The notes under the pieces are model-generated. The model ran no database searches, was not told where the DNA came from, and worked only from the letters and a program-made list of their open reading frames with translations. From positions 4,934,501 through 4,998,500 of the forward strand of contig NZ_CP029189.1 in assembly GCF_008642275.1 (NCBI RefSeq): DNA of 64,000 nt, written 5' to 3'. The translations under genes were made by a program, and so were the position numbers. This document shows, in pieces, positions 55,108-63,815 of the stretch (positions within the stretch are counted from its first letter, which is position 1; every line of letters begins with the position of its first letter). This stretch comes from Streptomyces venezuelae. GTDB lineage: Bacteria > Actinomycetota > Actinomycetes > Streptomycetales > Streptomycetaceae.

Positions 55108-55737
55108 ATGCGAACCCGGGTGCGGTCCGGGGATCCGGACGCCTATGCGGAGCTGTTCGACGGCTACGCACGCACCCTCTACAACCACGCCTTCCGGATG
55201 ACCGGCGACTGGGCCGCCGCCGAAGACGTCATGTCGGCCGCCTTCCTGGAGGCGTGGCGGCTGCGCGGCACGGTCGACCCCGAGGGCGGCTCGCTGCGGC
55301 CCTGGCTGCTGGGCATCGCCACCAACCTCGCCCGCAACCACTGCCGCGGCAACCGGCGCTACCGGGCCGCCGCTGCTGCCGCCACGGCGGCAGCCGGCGC
55401 CGCATCCGTGCCCGACCACGCCGAAGAAGTGGCCGGCCGGCTGGACGACCGGCGGCGGATCGCGGTCACGCTCGGGCAGCTGAGTGCGCTGCGCGGACCC
55501 GAGCGCGAAGTGCTCCTGCTGTGCCTCGCGGAAGGCCTGGAGTACGCCGAAGTCGCCCGGGTTCTCGGCATCCCGGTCGGAACAGTCCGTTCCAGGCTGT
55601 CCCGGGCCCGTACGAAGCTACGCAAACTCGCTGAAACAGAAATGAAGAAGAAAAAGCGGGAACTCGTGGCCCCGCCCCGACAGGCATATGGCGACCGCAC
55701 GAACACGGTCCGGTCCGCACAGGAAGGAACCCGATGA
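55108..55737 (+). CDS. ECF RNA polymerase sigma factor
   Basis: About 209 residues. Region 2: ELFDGYARTLYNHAFRMTGD, AAEDVMSAAFLEAWR; region 4: GLEYAEVARVLGIPVGTVRS. The C-terminal tail is strongly basic (ETEMKKKKREL). ATG 55108 follows AGGAG by 11 bases; GTG 55096 is also possible. Overlaps the CU044_5270-type gene by ATGA, so both are made together. Confidence 0.9.
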   Translation: MRTRVRSGDPDAYAELFDGYARTLYNHAFRMTGDWAAAEDVMSAAFLEAWRLRGTVDPEGGSLRPWLLGIATNLARNHCRGNRRYRAAAAAATAAAGAASVPDHAEEVAGRLDDRRRIAVTLGQLSALRGPEREVLLLCLAEGLEYAEVARVLGIPVGTVRSRLSRARTKLRKLAETEMKKKKRELVAPPRQAYGDRTNTVRSAQEGTR

Positions 55738-56855
55738 ACCCCGACCTCTCCCGGCCCCGCCCGGCCGGCGGTGAGGAGCACCCGCTCCTGGCGCCGTTCG
55801 CCGAACGGGAACTGCCCGCGGGCCGCCACCAGTTCCTCAAGGAGCGCCTGATGGCCCAGATCCACGAAGACCTCCGCGCCACCGATGCAGCCGCCACGGC
55901 CACCGCCACCCCCACCGCCCGGGCCGGCCGTGCGCGCAACCCGTTCCTGCGCCGGGCCGTCCTCGTGCCCGCCGCGGCCCTCGCCCTGGCCGGCGCACTC
56001 GCCGTCGGCTTCCTGTCCTACGCGGAACGCGGCGCCCCGGACGGACCCGGCTCCACGCTGGCCACCGGGCCGGCGCTGACCACCCGGATCGGCGCCGCCG
56101 ACCCCAAGGGCACGCCGCAGCTCCTGGACCGGATCTCGCTGGCGTCCTTCTCCGCCTCCGGCCCGGCGGTGCGCCCGGACCAGTTCATCTACATCGGGAG
56201 CAGGACGGCCACCACGTACGTGAAGACCGTCGGCGACAAGAGCACGCTGGTCAGCGAGGAACTGCACATGCGCCACCAGTGGAACTCGCCGGACGGCACC
56301 AAGGGCTGGCTGATCGAGCCCGGCAACACCGGCCCGAAGGGCGTGACCCTGGCGGGCACCGACGAGAAGGGCAACGCCCGGACCCCGTACCTGAACGCGC
56401 CCACCTACGACTACCTCGCCACCCTTCCCACCGATCCCGACGTGCTGCTCCGGCGGATCTACGAGGAGACCAAGGGCATGGGCAACGGCCCCGACCAGGA
56501 GGCCTTCACCACGATCGGCGACCTGCTGCGCGCCAGCTATCCGCCGGCCGAGCTCACGGCCGCGCTGTACAAGGCCGCGGCGAAGATCCCCGGCGTGGTG
56601 ACGGTGGACGACGCGGTCGACGCCGCGGGCCGCACCGGGATCGCGGTCGCCCGGCTCGACGAGCGCTCCGGCCAGCGCGAAGAGTGGATCTTCGACCGGG
56701 GGACCCTCGCCTTCCTCGGCGAGCGCAGCGTCCAGGTGCGGGGTGAGGCCGGCGAGCAGGGCCTGATCAAGCCCGGGACGGTGGTGTTCACCAGTGCAGT
56801 GGTGAACCGGACCGTCGTCGACCGGATGAAGGAGCTGCCCCCCGAGGCCCGCTGA
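55734..56855 (+). CDS. CU044_5270 family membrane protein, probable anti-sigma partner
   Basis: 373 residues. A cytoplasmic N-terminus of about 70 residues (PLLAPFAERELPAGRHQFLK) may bind the sigma factor, then one membrane helix (AVLVPAAALALAGALAVGFL) and a large extracytoplasmic domain. This design, paired with an ECF sigma factor, is common in Streptomyces; anti-sigma function is inferred from it. Confidence 0.82.
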   Translation: MNPDLSRPRPAGGEEHPLLAPFAERELPAGRHQFLKERLMAQIHEDLRATDAAATATATPTARAGRARNPFLRRAVLVPAAALALAGALAVGFLSYAERGAPDGPGSTLATGPALTTRIGAADPKGTPQLLDRISLASFSASGPAVRPDQFIYIGSRTATTYVKTVGDKSTLVSEELHMRHQWNSPDGTKGWLIEPGNTGPKGVTLAGTDEKGNARTPYLNAPTYDYLATLPTDPDVLLRRIYEETKGMGNGPDQEAFTTIGDLLRASYPPAELTAALYKAAAKIPGVVTVDDAVDAAGRTGIAVARLDERSGQREEWIFDRGTLAFLGERSVQVRGEAGEQGLIKPGTVVFTSAVVNRTVVDRMKELPPEAR

Positions 56856-56931
56856 CATCGCGCCCACAGGCCCCTGCCCGCCCGGCCCGTGCCTGCCCGG
56901 TCCCTGCCTGCCTCGCCCGTGCCTGCCCGGC

Positions 56932-57804
56932 TCATGCCCGGCGGCGGTCCCGGCGGCGGGGCCGGTGGTCCGGCCCGTCGGACGGGCCCCGGCGCGGCGT
57001 CCGGGCCCTGTCGTACGCCAGGGACGCGGCCCCCTGCGCCACCAGGACCGCGCCCGCCGCCGCCCAGCCCGGGCTGCGCCGGTGGGCCGCCCAGGCCAGC
57101 AGGGGCGCGCCGGCCGCCACGTGGGCCGCCCCCAGCAGCCGGGCCCGGGGGCCGCGGACCCAGGGGCCGAGCGGGCCCCGTTCCATCGCGTCCAGCCCGG
57201 CCCGTATCGCGTCGCGCCGGCCCGACCACTCCAGGGTCTCCACACCGGGTGCCACCCGGGCCGCACCGCGCAGCCGGTCGGCCGGTTCGCCCGGGGCGAG
57301 CCCCGGCGGCAGGCGCAGTCCGGCGCGCACGAGCAGGGCGACCAGTGCGAGCAGCCGGGCCTCCCCGTCCACGGCGGGGTCCGCGTCGGCGCGGGCGAGG
57401 CGCTCCAGCTCCTCCAGGTCGAGTACGGGGTCCAGGCCGAGCCGTGCCGACAGGGCCCGCAGGGCATCGGGCTCGCCGGCCGGACGCCCCGCCGCGTCCC
57501 ACGCGTAGGCGATGGTCCGCCGGAACCCGCCGGCCAGGGCGAATCCGGTCCGGCCGGCCTCCCACCACAGGCTCAGCACCGGCCGGCCGGTGCCGGTCGC
57601 GAGCGCCGAGCCCCAGCCGGCGAGGACCTCCGTCACGGACTCCGGGCCGTCCCGCCACGGCTTGTCCTCGGGGACGAGCACGCTCCACTCGCCCGCCGGG
57701 GCAAGCAGCAGGCGTACGCGCAACAGGTGTGCCGGGGGCCTGACGGCAAGGGGTTCGGCGCGGCAGAGCAGCATGCCACCGGTCGCGGCCCTGGATATTG
57801 ACAT
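56932..57804 (-). CDS. Hypothetical protein with C-terminal hydrophobic segments
   Basis: 290 residues, no family recognised. The first 190 residues are soluble (WSVLVPEDKPWRDG, FRRTIAYAWDAAGR); two hydrophobic Ala/Leu/Trp segments follow near 225-265, and an Arg-rich tail (DHRPRRRDRRRA). ATG 57804. Convergent with the CU044_5270 gene; the 5' side faces the DUF4097 promoter region. Confidence 0.65.
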   Translation of the reverse strand: MSISRAATGGMLLCRAEPLAVRPPAHLLRVRLLLAPAGEWSVLVPEDKPWRDGPESVTEVLAGWGSALATGTGRPVLSLWWEAGRTGFALAGGFRRTIAYAWDAAGRPAGEPDALRALSARLGLDPVLDLEELERLARADADPAVDGEARLLALVALLVRAGLRLPPGLAPGEPADRLRGAARVAPGVETLEWSGRRDAIRAGLDAMERGPLGPWVRGPRARLLGAAHVAAGAPLLAWAAHRRSPGWAAAGAVLVAQGAASLAYDRARTPRRGPSDGPDHRPRRRDRRRA

Positions 57805-57855
57805 GCCCACACAATAGTGCAAAACACCCTGAATCGTGGGGTTCCGGAAGGGCGC

Positions 57856-57909
57856 TTGACTTCCCTCAACCGCGATATATCGTGTTAGCAGAAGACGCGA
57901 TATGTTGCG
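57856..57909 (+). promoter_or_regulatory. DUF4097-PadR promoter with CGCGATAT repeats
   Basis: TTGACT (57856-57861) and TATCGT (57878-57883) at 16-bp spacing. The palindrome CGATATATCG (57873-57882) covers the -10, and a second copy, CGCGATATGTTGCG, starts at 57896, 25 bp downstream of the first CGCGATAT. Likely operator of the PadR protein encoded by the same operon. Confidence 0.68.
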
Positions 57910-57952
57910 TGCGTCGAGCCCGGTCCGTGAACGCACGAGGAGGATCAGCACC

Positions 57953-58894
57953 ATGGCAGAGCAGTCGCCCGAGTCGTCGTCGCCGTCGACGTGGCACTTC
58001 GCCGCACCGCAGAAGCTCACCTTCGAAGAGCCGGTGACCGAGCTCCGCGTCCGCCTCGTGAGCGGCACGGTGAACGTGGTCGCCGCCGACGAGGGACCGG
58101 CCCGCCTGGAGGTGACGGAGGTGGAGGGCCCGCCGCTGTACGTCGTGCAGGACGGCGGCACCCTGACCGTCTCCTACGAGGACCTGCCCTGGAACGGCTC
58201 CCAGGGCCTCAAGCAGTGGTTCGAGACCAAGCCCTGGAAGGCCTGGGCCGGTTCCGCCTCCGGCCGCAAGGCCTGGGAGCGCAGCGTCGCGATCACCCTC
58301 ACGGTGCCCGCCGCCACCCAGGTGCACGTGGCCGCGGTCGGCGCCGCCGTCTTCGTCTCCGGCATCTCCGGCGGCACGGACGTCAACGGGGTCTCCGGCG
58401 ACGCCACGCTGGTCGGCCTGTCCGGCCGGGTCAAGGCGCACACCGTCTCCGGCAGCGTCGAAGCCCAGTCCGTCTCCGGCGAGTTCGGCTTCCACTCCGT
58501 CTCCGGCGGCCTCACGGTGGTCGACGGCTCGGGCGGCAACGTGCGGGCGGACTCGGTCAGCGGGGACATGCTCATCGACCTCGCCGCGGACCCCGCCGCC
58601 CCCGAGCCGGTGGACGTCTTCCTCAACTCCGTCTCCGGGCAGGTCGCGATCCGCCTCCCGCACCCCGCCGACGCCAAGGTCGAGGCCAACACCGCCACCG
58701 GCCGCGTCTCCAACGCCTTCGAGGACCTGCGGGTCTCCGGCCAGATGGGCGCCAAGCGGATCACCGGAACCCTCGGGTCCGGCGCCGGCGCCCTGCGGGC
58801 GACCACGGTCTCCGGCTCGATCGCGCTGCTGCGCCGCCCGCAGGCCGACGCCGACCGTCCCGCCCCCCTCGCGCTCGACAAGAAGGTGCTCTGA
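57953..58894 (+). CDS. DUF4097 beta-helix (adhesin-like) protein
   Basis: 313 residues. Short turns recur with VSG every 9-15 residues (VFVSGISGGTDVNGVSGDA, HTVSGSVEAQSVSGEF), the right-handed beta-helix pattern of DUF4097. No signal peptide. GAGGAGGA before ATG 57953. Followed after one base by a PadR gene; the pair is common in actinomycetes and the protein's function is unknown. Confidence 0.85.
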   Translation: MAEQSPESSSPSTWHFAAPQKLTFEEPVTELRVRLVSGTVNVVAADEGPARLEVTEVEGPPLYVVQDGGTLTVSYEDLPWNGSQGLKQWFETKPWKAWAGSASGRKAWERSVAITLTVPAATQVHVAAVGAAVFVSGISGGTDVNGVSGDATLVGLSGRVKAHTVSGSVEAQSVSGEFGFHSVSGGLTVVDGSGGNVRADSVSGDMLIDLAADPAAPEPVDVFLNSVSGQVAIRLPHPADAKVEANTATGRVSNAFEDLRVSGQMGAKRITGTLGSGAGALRATTVSGSIALLRRPQADADRPAPLALDKKVL

Positions 58895-58895
58895 C

Positions 58896-59807
58896 ATGCC
58901 GCCCGTCTTCGCCCACGGCCGACTCCGCCTGTACCTCCTCAAGTTGCTGGACGAGGCCCCGCGCCACGGGTACGAGGTGATCCGCCTGCTGGAGGAGCGC
59001 TTCCAGGGCCTGTACGCACCCTCCGCGGGCACCGTGTACCCGCGGCTGGCGAAGCTGGAGGCCGAGGGCCTGGTCACGCACGCCACCGAAGGCGGGCGCA
59101 AGGTGTACTCGATCACCGATGCCGGCCGGGCCGAACTGGCCGACCGCGGCGGCGAACTGGCCGACCTGGAGCTGGAGATCCGCGACTCGGTCACCGAGCT
59201 CGCCGCCGAGATCCGCGACGACGTCCGGGGCGCGGCGGGTGACCTGCGCCGCGAGATGCGGGCCGCGGCCTCGGCGTCGGCGACCCAGGTCGAGGACGAG
59301 TCCTGGAAGGCCGCCAAGGAGGACCTGCGCAAGGCGCGGCAGGAGTGGAAGGAACAGGCGCGGCGGGCGAAGGACGAGAGCCGGCGCGCCCGCGAAGAGG
59401 CGCAGCAGGCCCGCCGCCAGGCCAAGGAGGCCCAGGAGCGGGCCCGCGAGGAGGTCCAGCGGATCGCGGGGCAGCTCCAGGAGCAGTTCGCCAAGTCCGG
59501 TGGGGTGCTCGGCAGTCTGGCCGGAGCGTGGCTCGGGGGCGGGGCGCCGGCCGCGGGCTCGGCCGATGCCTCGGCTGCGGCTGCGGCTGCGGCTGCGGAC
59601 GGGGGGCGGGCTTCGGAGTGGGCTGCGGATCTCGCGGCCACCGGTGACCCGGCCCGTGACCTGGACCGGCTGCTGGACCGCTTCCGCGACGAGGTCCGCG
59701 ACGCGGCGCGGGACCGCGGGGTGACCGCGGCGCAGGTGGCCGAGGCCCGCGGGCACCTCGAAGCCGCCTGCGGCCGACTGGGAACCACGTTCGGGGCCAG
59801 GCCGTAG
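58896..59807 (+). CDS. PadR family regulator with long coiled coil
   Basis: 303 residues, about twice the usual PadR size. Winged helix in the first 90 residues (LYLLKLLDEAPRHGYEVIRL, AGTVYPRLAKLEAEGLV). Residues 95-210 are a charged coiled coil rich in Lys, Arg, Glu and Gln (KEDLRKARQEWKEQARRAKD). An Ala/Gly linker with an eight-Ala run follows, then a C-terminal helical segment. Presumably autoregulates through the CGCGATAT repeats. Confidence 0.87.
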   Translation: MPPVFAHGRLRLYLLKLLDEAPRHGYEVIRLLEERFQGLYAPSAGTVYPRLAKLEAEGLVTHATEGGRKVYSITDAGRAELADRGGELADLELEIRDSVTELAAEIRDDVRGAAGDLRREMRAAASASATQVEDESWKAAKEDLRKARQEWKEQARRAKDESRRAREEAQQARRQAKEAQERAREEVQRIAGQLQEQFAKSGGVLGSLAGAWLGGGAPAAGSADASAAAAAAAADGGRASEWAADLAATGDPARDLDRLLDRFRDEVRDAARDRGVTAAQVAEARGHLEAACGRLGTTFGARP

Positions 59808-59827
59808 TTCGTGCGCGGCACCGCTGC

Positions 59828-60131
59828 CGGGGCGCCGCCCCGGACCCCGCGCCTCAAACGCCGGCGAGGCTGAAAGAGCGGGGCTCCGGCCCGGGTCGCG
59901 CGGGTCAGGCGTCGGCGGGCTGGAAGGGCGGGGCGCCGGCCCGGACCCCGCGCCTCAAACGCCGGCGAGGCTGGAAGGGCGGGGCTCCGGCCCGGGTCGC
60001 GCGTCTCAGGCGTCGGTGGGCTGGAAGGGTGGGGCGCCGCCCCGGACCCCGCGCCTCAAACGCCGGCGAGGCTGAAAGAGCGGGGCTCCGGCCCGGACCC
60101 GCGGGTCAGGCGTCGGTGGGGCTGGGGGAGT
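59828..60131. repeat. Three tandem copies of a ~101-bp unit (A-B alternating half-units)
   Basis: Half-unit A (CGGGGCGCC..., with CTCAAACGCCGGCGAGGCTG) starts at 59828, 59929 and 60030; half-unit B (CGGGGCTCC..., with GTCAGGCGTCGGCGGGCTGG) at 59879, 59980 and 60081. A and B are themselves diverged copies, so six half-units of 50-51 bp alternate. Each holds CCCC/GGGG and CGCCGGCG dyads. It fills the space between the PadR and Clp-N stops; no gene seen. Confidence 0.85.
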
Positions 60132-60133
60132 GG

Positions 60134-60706
60134 TCAGGCGGCCAGGGTGGTTTCGGCCGTGTCGTAGGTGACGCCGTGGTCCGAGAGGACCTCGGAGACG
60201 GTGCCGGGGCGTGAGATGAGGGCCAGCAGCAGGTGCAGGGTGCCGATGTGGTGGTCCTTGCGGCCCAGCGCGATGCGCAGGGACTGCTCCAGCACCTTCT
60301 TCGCGCCCTCGGTGAACGGCACCCGGTAGCTGCCGGTGCGGTCGTCGGCGGCCTCGCGGCCGAGGACGGAGCGGATCGAGGCGCCCAGGGTCCGCCTGCG
60401 GGGTGCGGGGGCCGCGAGGGCGCCCTCGCCGTGGGTCTCCTCGATGCGGGAGACGATCTCGGTGAGGTCGATGCCGAGCCCGGCGAGGGCCTCCTCGTCC
60501 GCCCGGGACATGCCGCCCCGGCGGCGGGCCGCCGCGAGGTCGGCGGCCACCGCCGTGCGGTCCACGCCGAGGGGGTCCAGCGTGCCCAGGGTGAGCAGGG
60601 AGAGCAGCAGGTGCTCCTCGGTGACGGTGGCGGCCCCGGTCTGCCGGGCCTCGGTCACCGCACCGGTCACGGTCGACCGGGCGTCGCGGGTGAAGCGTTC
60701 GAACAT
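60134..60706 (-). CDS. Clp N-terminal domain protein
   Basis: 190 residues with two Clp-N repeats (FTRDARSTVTGAVTEARQTG with TEEHLLLSLLTLG, and FTEGAKKVLEQSLRIALGRK with GTLHLLLALI). No AAA+ domain, so it may bind substrates or adapt them for ClpC, or compete with it. ATG 60706 overlaps the stop of the HTH gene by one base (TGATG). Confidence 0.87.
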   Translation of the reverse strand: MFERFTRDARSTVTGAVTEARQTGAATVTEEHLLLSLLTLGTLDPLGVDRTAVAADLAAARRRGGMSRADEEALAGLGIDLTEIVSRIEETHGEGALAAPAPRRRTLGASIRSVLGREAADDRTGSYRVPFTEGAKKVLEQSLRIALGRKDHHIGTLHLLLALISRPGTVSEVLSDHGVTYDTAETTLAA

Positions 60707-60915
60707 CAGAGCCTCCCGTACTTCTTGTGCACGGCCTGCCGGCTGACGCCCAGCTCGGCCGCGATCTCCTGCCAGGACCACCCCTGCGCGCGGGCGCTGC
60801 GTACCTGTACGGCCTCCAGCTGCTCCAGCAGCCTGCGGAGGGCGGCCACGGCGCGCAGGCCCACGCGCGGGTCGCGGTCACCGGCCCGCTCGGCGAGATC
60901 AGTGGCTTCGGTCAT
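60706..60915 (-). CDS. Small helix-turn-helix regulator
   Basis: 69 residues. A helical N-terminal half (AVAALRRLLEQLEAVQVRSA) precedes the HTH WSWQEIAAELGVSRQAVHKK. Translationally coupled to the Clp-N gene; the pair recurs in actinomycetes. Two copies of GTCAA-N6-TTGAC stand directly upstream, probably its autoregulatory operator. Confidence 0.85.
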   Translation of the reverse strand: MTEATDLAERAGDRDPRVGLRAVAALRRLLEQLEAVQVRSARAQGWSWQEIAAELGVSRQAVHKKYGRL

Positions 60916-60919
60916 GGGT

Positions 60920-60962
60920 GTCAATGTAGGTTGACGCGAGAGGTTCGTCAACCCTGGTTGAC
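60920..60962. promoter_or_regulatory. Two GTCAA-N6-TTGAC operators, 27 bp apart
   Basis: GTCAATGTAGGTTGAC at 60920-60935 and GTCAACCCTGGTTGAC at 60947-60962. They start 5 bases upstream of the HTH start codon and reach into the end region of the dehydrogenase gene upstream. Confidence 0.78.
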
Positions 60963-60973
60963 GTCCAGGGTGG

Positions 60974-61936
60974 TCAGGGCTTGAGGACGATCTTGCCGAA
61001 CAGGTCGCCCGACGCCAGCTTCTCGAATCCCTCCCGCGCCCGGTCCAGCGGCAGCACCTCGTCGATGACCGGCCGCAGCCCGGTGGCCGCACAGAAGGCG
61101 AGCAGGTCCTCCAGCTCGTCCTTCGAGCCCATCGTCGAGCCGACCACCTTCAGCTCCAGGAAGAAGATCCGGGTCAGCTCGGCGTGCGCGGGGCGGTCGC
61201 CGCTCGTGGCGCCGGAGATCACCAGGGTGCCGCCCGGGCGCAGGGACTTCACGGAGTGCGACCAGGTCGCGGCGCCCACCGTCTCGATCACCGCGTCCAC
61301 CCGCTGCGGCAGCCGTGCACCCGGCTCGTACGCCTCCACCGCGCCCAGCTCCACGGCCCGCTTGCGCTTGGCCTCGTCCCGGCTGGTGGCGAAGACCCGC
61401 AGGCCGGCCGCCTTGCCGAGGGCGATCGCGGCCGTCGCGACACCGCCGCCGGCCCCCTGGACCAGGACGGAGTCCCCGGGGCGGACCCCGGCGTTGGTGA
61501 ACAGCATCCGGTACGCCGTCAGCCAGGCCGTCGGCAGGCAGGCGGCCTCCTCGAAGGAGAGCTCGGCGGGCTTGCGCAGCACGTTCCAGGCGGGGACGGT
61601 CACCTGCTCGGCGAAGGTCCCCTGGTAGCGCTCGGTCAGGATCGAGCGCGGCTCGTCCGGGCCGACCCCGTGGCCGCTCTGGCCGATCACGGAGTGCAGG
61701 ACGACCTCGTTGCCGTCCTGGTCGATCCCGGCGGCGTCGCAGCCGAGGATCATGGGGAGTCTTTCCTCGCCCAGGCCGACCCCGCGCAGCGACCACAGGT
61801 CGTGGTGGTTGAGGGAGGCGGCCTTGACGTTCACGGTCACCCAGCCGGGCCGTGGCTCGGGGGCCGGGCGGTCGCCCAGCTCAAGGCCGTTCAGCGGCTG
61901 GTCACGGTCGATTCGGGCGGCGTAGGCAGCGAACAT
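60974..61936 (-). CDS. Zinc-type alcohol dehydrogenase/quinone oxidoreductase (MDR family)
   Basis: 320 residues. GroES-like N-terminal domain (SLNHHDLWSLRGVGLGEERL, ILGCDAAGID) and a Rossmann domain with VQGAGGGVATAAIALGKAAG. The four-Cys structural zinc lobe is absent, as in quinone reductases. Substrate unknown. ATG 61936. Confidence 0.9.
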   Translation of the reverse strand: MFAAYAARIDRDQPLNGLELGDRPAPEPRPGWVTVNVKAASLNHHDLWSLRGVGLGEERLPMILGCDAAGIDQDGNEVVLHSVIGQSGHGVGPDEPRSILTERYQGTFAEQVTVPAWNVLRKPAELSFEEAACLPTAWLTAYRMLFTNAGVRPGDSVLVQGAGGGVATAAIALGKAAGLRVFATSRDEAKRKRAVELGAVEAYEPGARLPQRVDAVIETVGAATWSHSVKSLRPGGTLVISGATSGDRPAHAELTRIFFLELKVVGSTMGSKDELEDLLAFCAATGLRPVIDEVLPLDRAREGFEKLASGDLFGKIVLKP

Positions 61937-61984
61937 GCGGCGACGCTACCGCTCGGTAGGGCCCGGTTCCAGACCTCCCGCGAC

Positions 61985-62016
61985 CGCACGGGTGAGGCCT
62001 TCGTCGCACCCGTGCG
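61985..62016. other. 10-bp stem-loop
   Basis: CGCACGGGTG (61985-61994) and CACCCGTGCG (62007-62016) with a 12-base loop, upstream of the dehydrogenase gene and downstream of the malic enzyme terminator. Confidence 0.5.
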
Positions 62017-62027
62017 GTGACGGGGAC

Positions 62028-62069
62028 ACGCAGAGGCCCGACCGGAGGGGTCCGGTCGGGCCTCTGCGT
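62028..62069. terminator. 19-bp stem terminator after malic enzyme
   Basis: ACGCAGAGGCCCGACCGGA and its complement (62028-62046 / 62051-62069) with a GGGG loop, 17 bases past the stop. Confidence 0.85.
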
Positions 62070-62086
62070 ACTGCTCAGCTCCGGTC

Positions 62087-63289
62087 TCAGACCAGGCGGG
62101 CCACTCCGTCGGCCTTGGCCGCGGCGGCCACGGCCGTGGCGACGGCCTCGGCCACGCGCTCGTCGAACGGCGACGGGATCACGTAGTCGGCGGCGAGCTC
62201 GTCACCCACGACACCGGCGATGGCGTCGGCGGCGGCGATCTTCATGCCCTCGGTGATCCGGGTGGCGCGCACCTTGAAGGCACCCGCGAAGATGCCCGGG
62301 AACGCCAGCACGTTGTTGATCTGGTTCGGGAAGTCCGAACGGCCCGTGGCCACGACCGCCGCGTACTTGTGCGCGACGTCCGGGTGGACCTCCGGGTTCG
62401 GGTTGGCCATGGCGAAGACGAACGCGTCCTTCGCCATGGTGGCCACCGCCTCCTCGGCGACGGAGCCGCCGGAGACGCCGATGAAGACGTCCGCGCCGTT
62501 CAGCGCGGTCTCCAGGGAGCCCGTCTGACCGGTCTTGTTGGTCAGGCCCGCGATCTCCGCCTTGACGTCCGTCAGGTCGGAGCGGTCCGCGGACACGACG
62601 CCCTTGCGGTCGGTGACGCAGACGTCGCCGATGCCCGCGTCCACCAGGATCTTGGCGATGGCGATGCCCGCCGCGCCCGCGCCCGCGATCACGGCGCGCA
62701 GGTCGCCGAGGGTGCGACCCGTGAGCTTGGCGGCGTTGCGCAGCGCGGCCAGCGTCACGATGGCCGTGCCGTGCTGGTCGTCGTGGAAGATCGGGATGTC
62801 CAGCGCCTCCTGGAGGCGGCGCTCGATCTCGAAGCAGCGGGGCGCCGAGATGTCCTCCAGGTTGACCCCGCCGAAGGACGGGGCCAGACGGATGACCGTC
62901 TCGACGATCTCGTCCGTGTCCTTGGTGGCGAGCGCGATCGGAACCGCGTCCACACCACCGAACTGCTTGAAGAGGATGGCCTTGCCCTCCATCACGGGGA
63001 GGGAGGCTTCCGGGCCGATGTCACCGAGGCCGAGCACGGCCGTGCCGTCGGTGACGACGGCGACCACGTTGGACTTCCAGGTGTACTCGTTCACCAGCTC
63101 CGGCTGCTCGGCGATGGCCGTGCACACCTTCGCCACGCCCGGCGTGTACGCGAGGGACAGGTCGTCCTTGTCGTTCACCGGAACCGTGGCCTGGATGGCC
63201 ATCTTGCCGCCCCGGTGCAGTGCGAACACCGCGTCGGGGTTGTTGTCCGTCGCGCTGTCGCTGCGAGGGTTGACGATCTCCGCTGCCAC
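62087..63289 (-). CDS. NAD(P)-dependent malic enzyme
   Basis: 400 residues. Oxidatively decarboxylates malate to pyruvate. Motifs: LSLAYTPGVAKVC (catalytic Tyr region), GGVNLEDISAPRCFEIE, PIFHDDQHGTAIV (metal) and VIAGAGAAGIAIAKIL (dinucleotide). Short bacterial form without the phosphotransacetylase-like domain. No ATG start near the conserved N-terminus; GTG 63289 (VAAEIVNPR) with AAGGGG upstream fits best. Cofactor preference is not certain. Confidence 0.93.
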   Translation of the reverse strand: MAAEIVNPRSDSATDNNPDAVFALHRGGKMAIQATVPVNDKDDLSLAYTPGVAKVCTAIAEQPELVNEYTWKSNVVAVVTDGTAVLGLGDIGPEASLPVMEGKAILFKQFGGVDAVPIALATKDTDEIVETVIRLAPSFGGVNLEDISAPRCFEIERRLQEALDIPIFHDDQHGTAIVTLAALRNAAKLTGRTLGDLRAVIAGAGAAGIAIAKILVDAGIGDVCVTDRKGVVSADRSDLTDVKAEIAGLTNKTGQTGSLETALNGADVFIGVSGGSVAEEAVATMAKDAFVFAMANPNPEVHPDVAHKYAAVVATGRSDFPNQINNVLAFPGIFAGAFKVRATRITEGMKIAAADAIAGVVGDELAADYVIPSPFDERVAEAVATAVAAAAKADGVARLV

Positions 63290-63815
63290 TTCGTGTGACC
63301 CCTTAATTCCTTTTGTTCGTTGAGGGTGGCCACTCCTGGTTAAGGGGTGGGCGGGCACCGCGTCCGTACTCCGCGTCAACGGTTGGCCCGTCTCCGCGAA
63401 GGGGAGGTTCGTACGCGCGGGCGCGCCGCACGCGCGCCCTGAGCCCCGGATGAGGGGTGTAAGGATCTGTTCTACCCGAAGAACGCTCGCCCAGACGAGT
63501 CGATTCCCGCTCAACTGTAGGCCTGCTGCCCGGCTTTTGGCGAAAAGTCCAAACCTTGCCGTCCAGTGGGCGAGACGCCCCGGAGAAACTGCGGCAAAAC
63601 CAGCAGGTCACAGCAGTATCTGCGGCCTCGAAGCCCCTTCCCCGCAGTCCTGTTGGGCTACCCGGGGCGCCCGTTATGCGATTTTGACCTGACGGGCACC
63701 CTGAATGTCTCAGTCCGAATGGCAAGATGCCGTAATCACACAAGGTCGCGACACTCGATGGTGCGTGTTCGACCGTTTTTCGTTGCTTTTCCACCAGCGC
63801 CGGAGGAACCAAGCC
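63290..63815. other. 526-bp divergent promoter region
   Basis: Between divergent malic enzyme and lipoprotein genes. Patchy AT-rich segments (63296-63320, 63670-63700, 63770-63795) are likely promoter zones; TTGACC near 63694 is a possible -35 for the lipoprotein gene. No ORF here has convincing coding character. Confidence 0.5.

Noticed and set aside
59828..60131. Tandem repeat as a CRISPR
   Set aside because: Half-units abut without unique spacers.
61985..62016. Second hairpin as the malic enzyme terminator
   Set aside because: The 19-bp stem at 62028-62069 is stronger and closer to the stop, so this one is listed only as a stem-loop.
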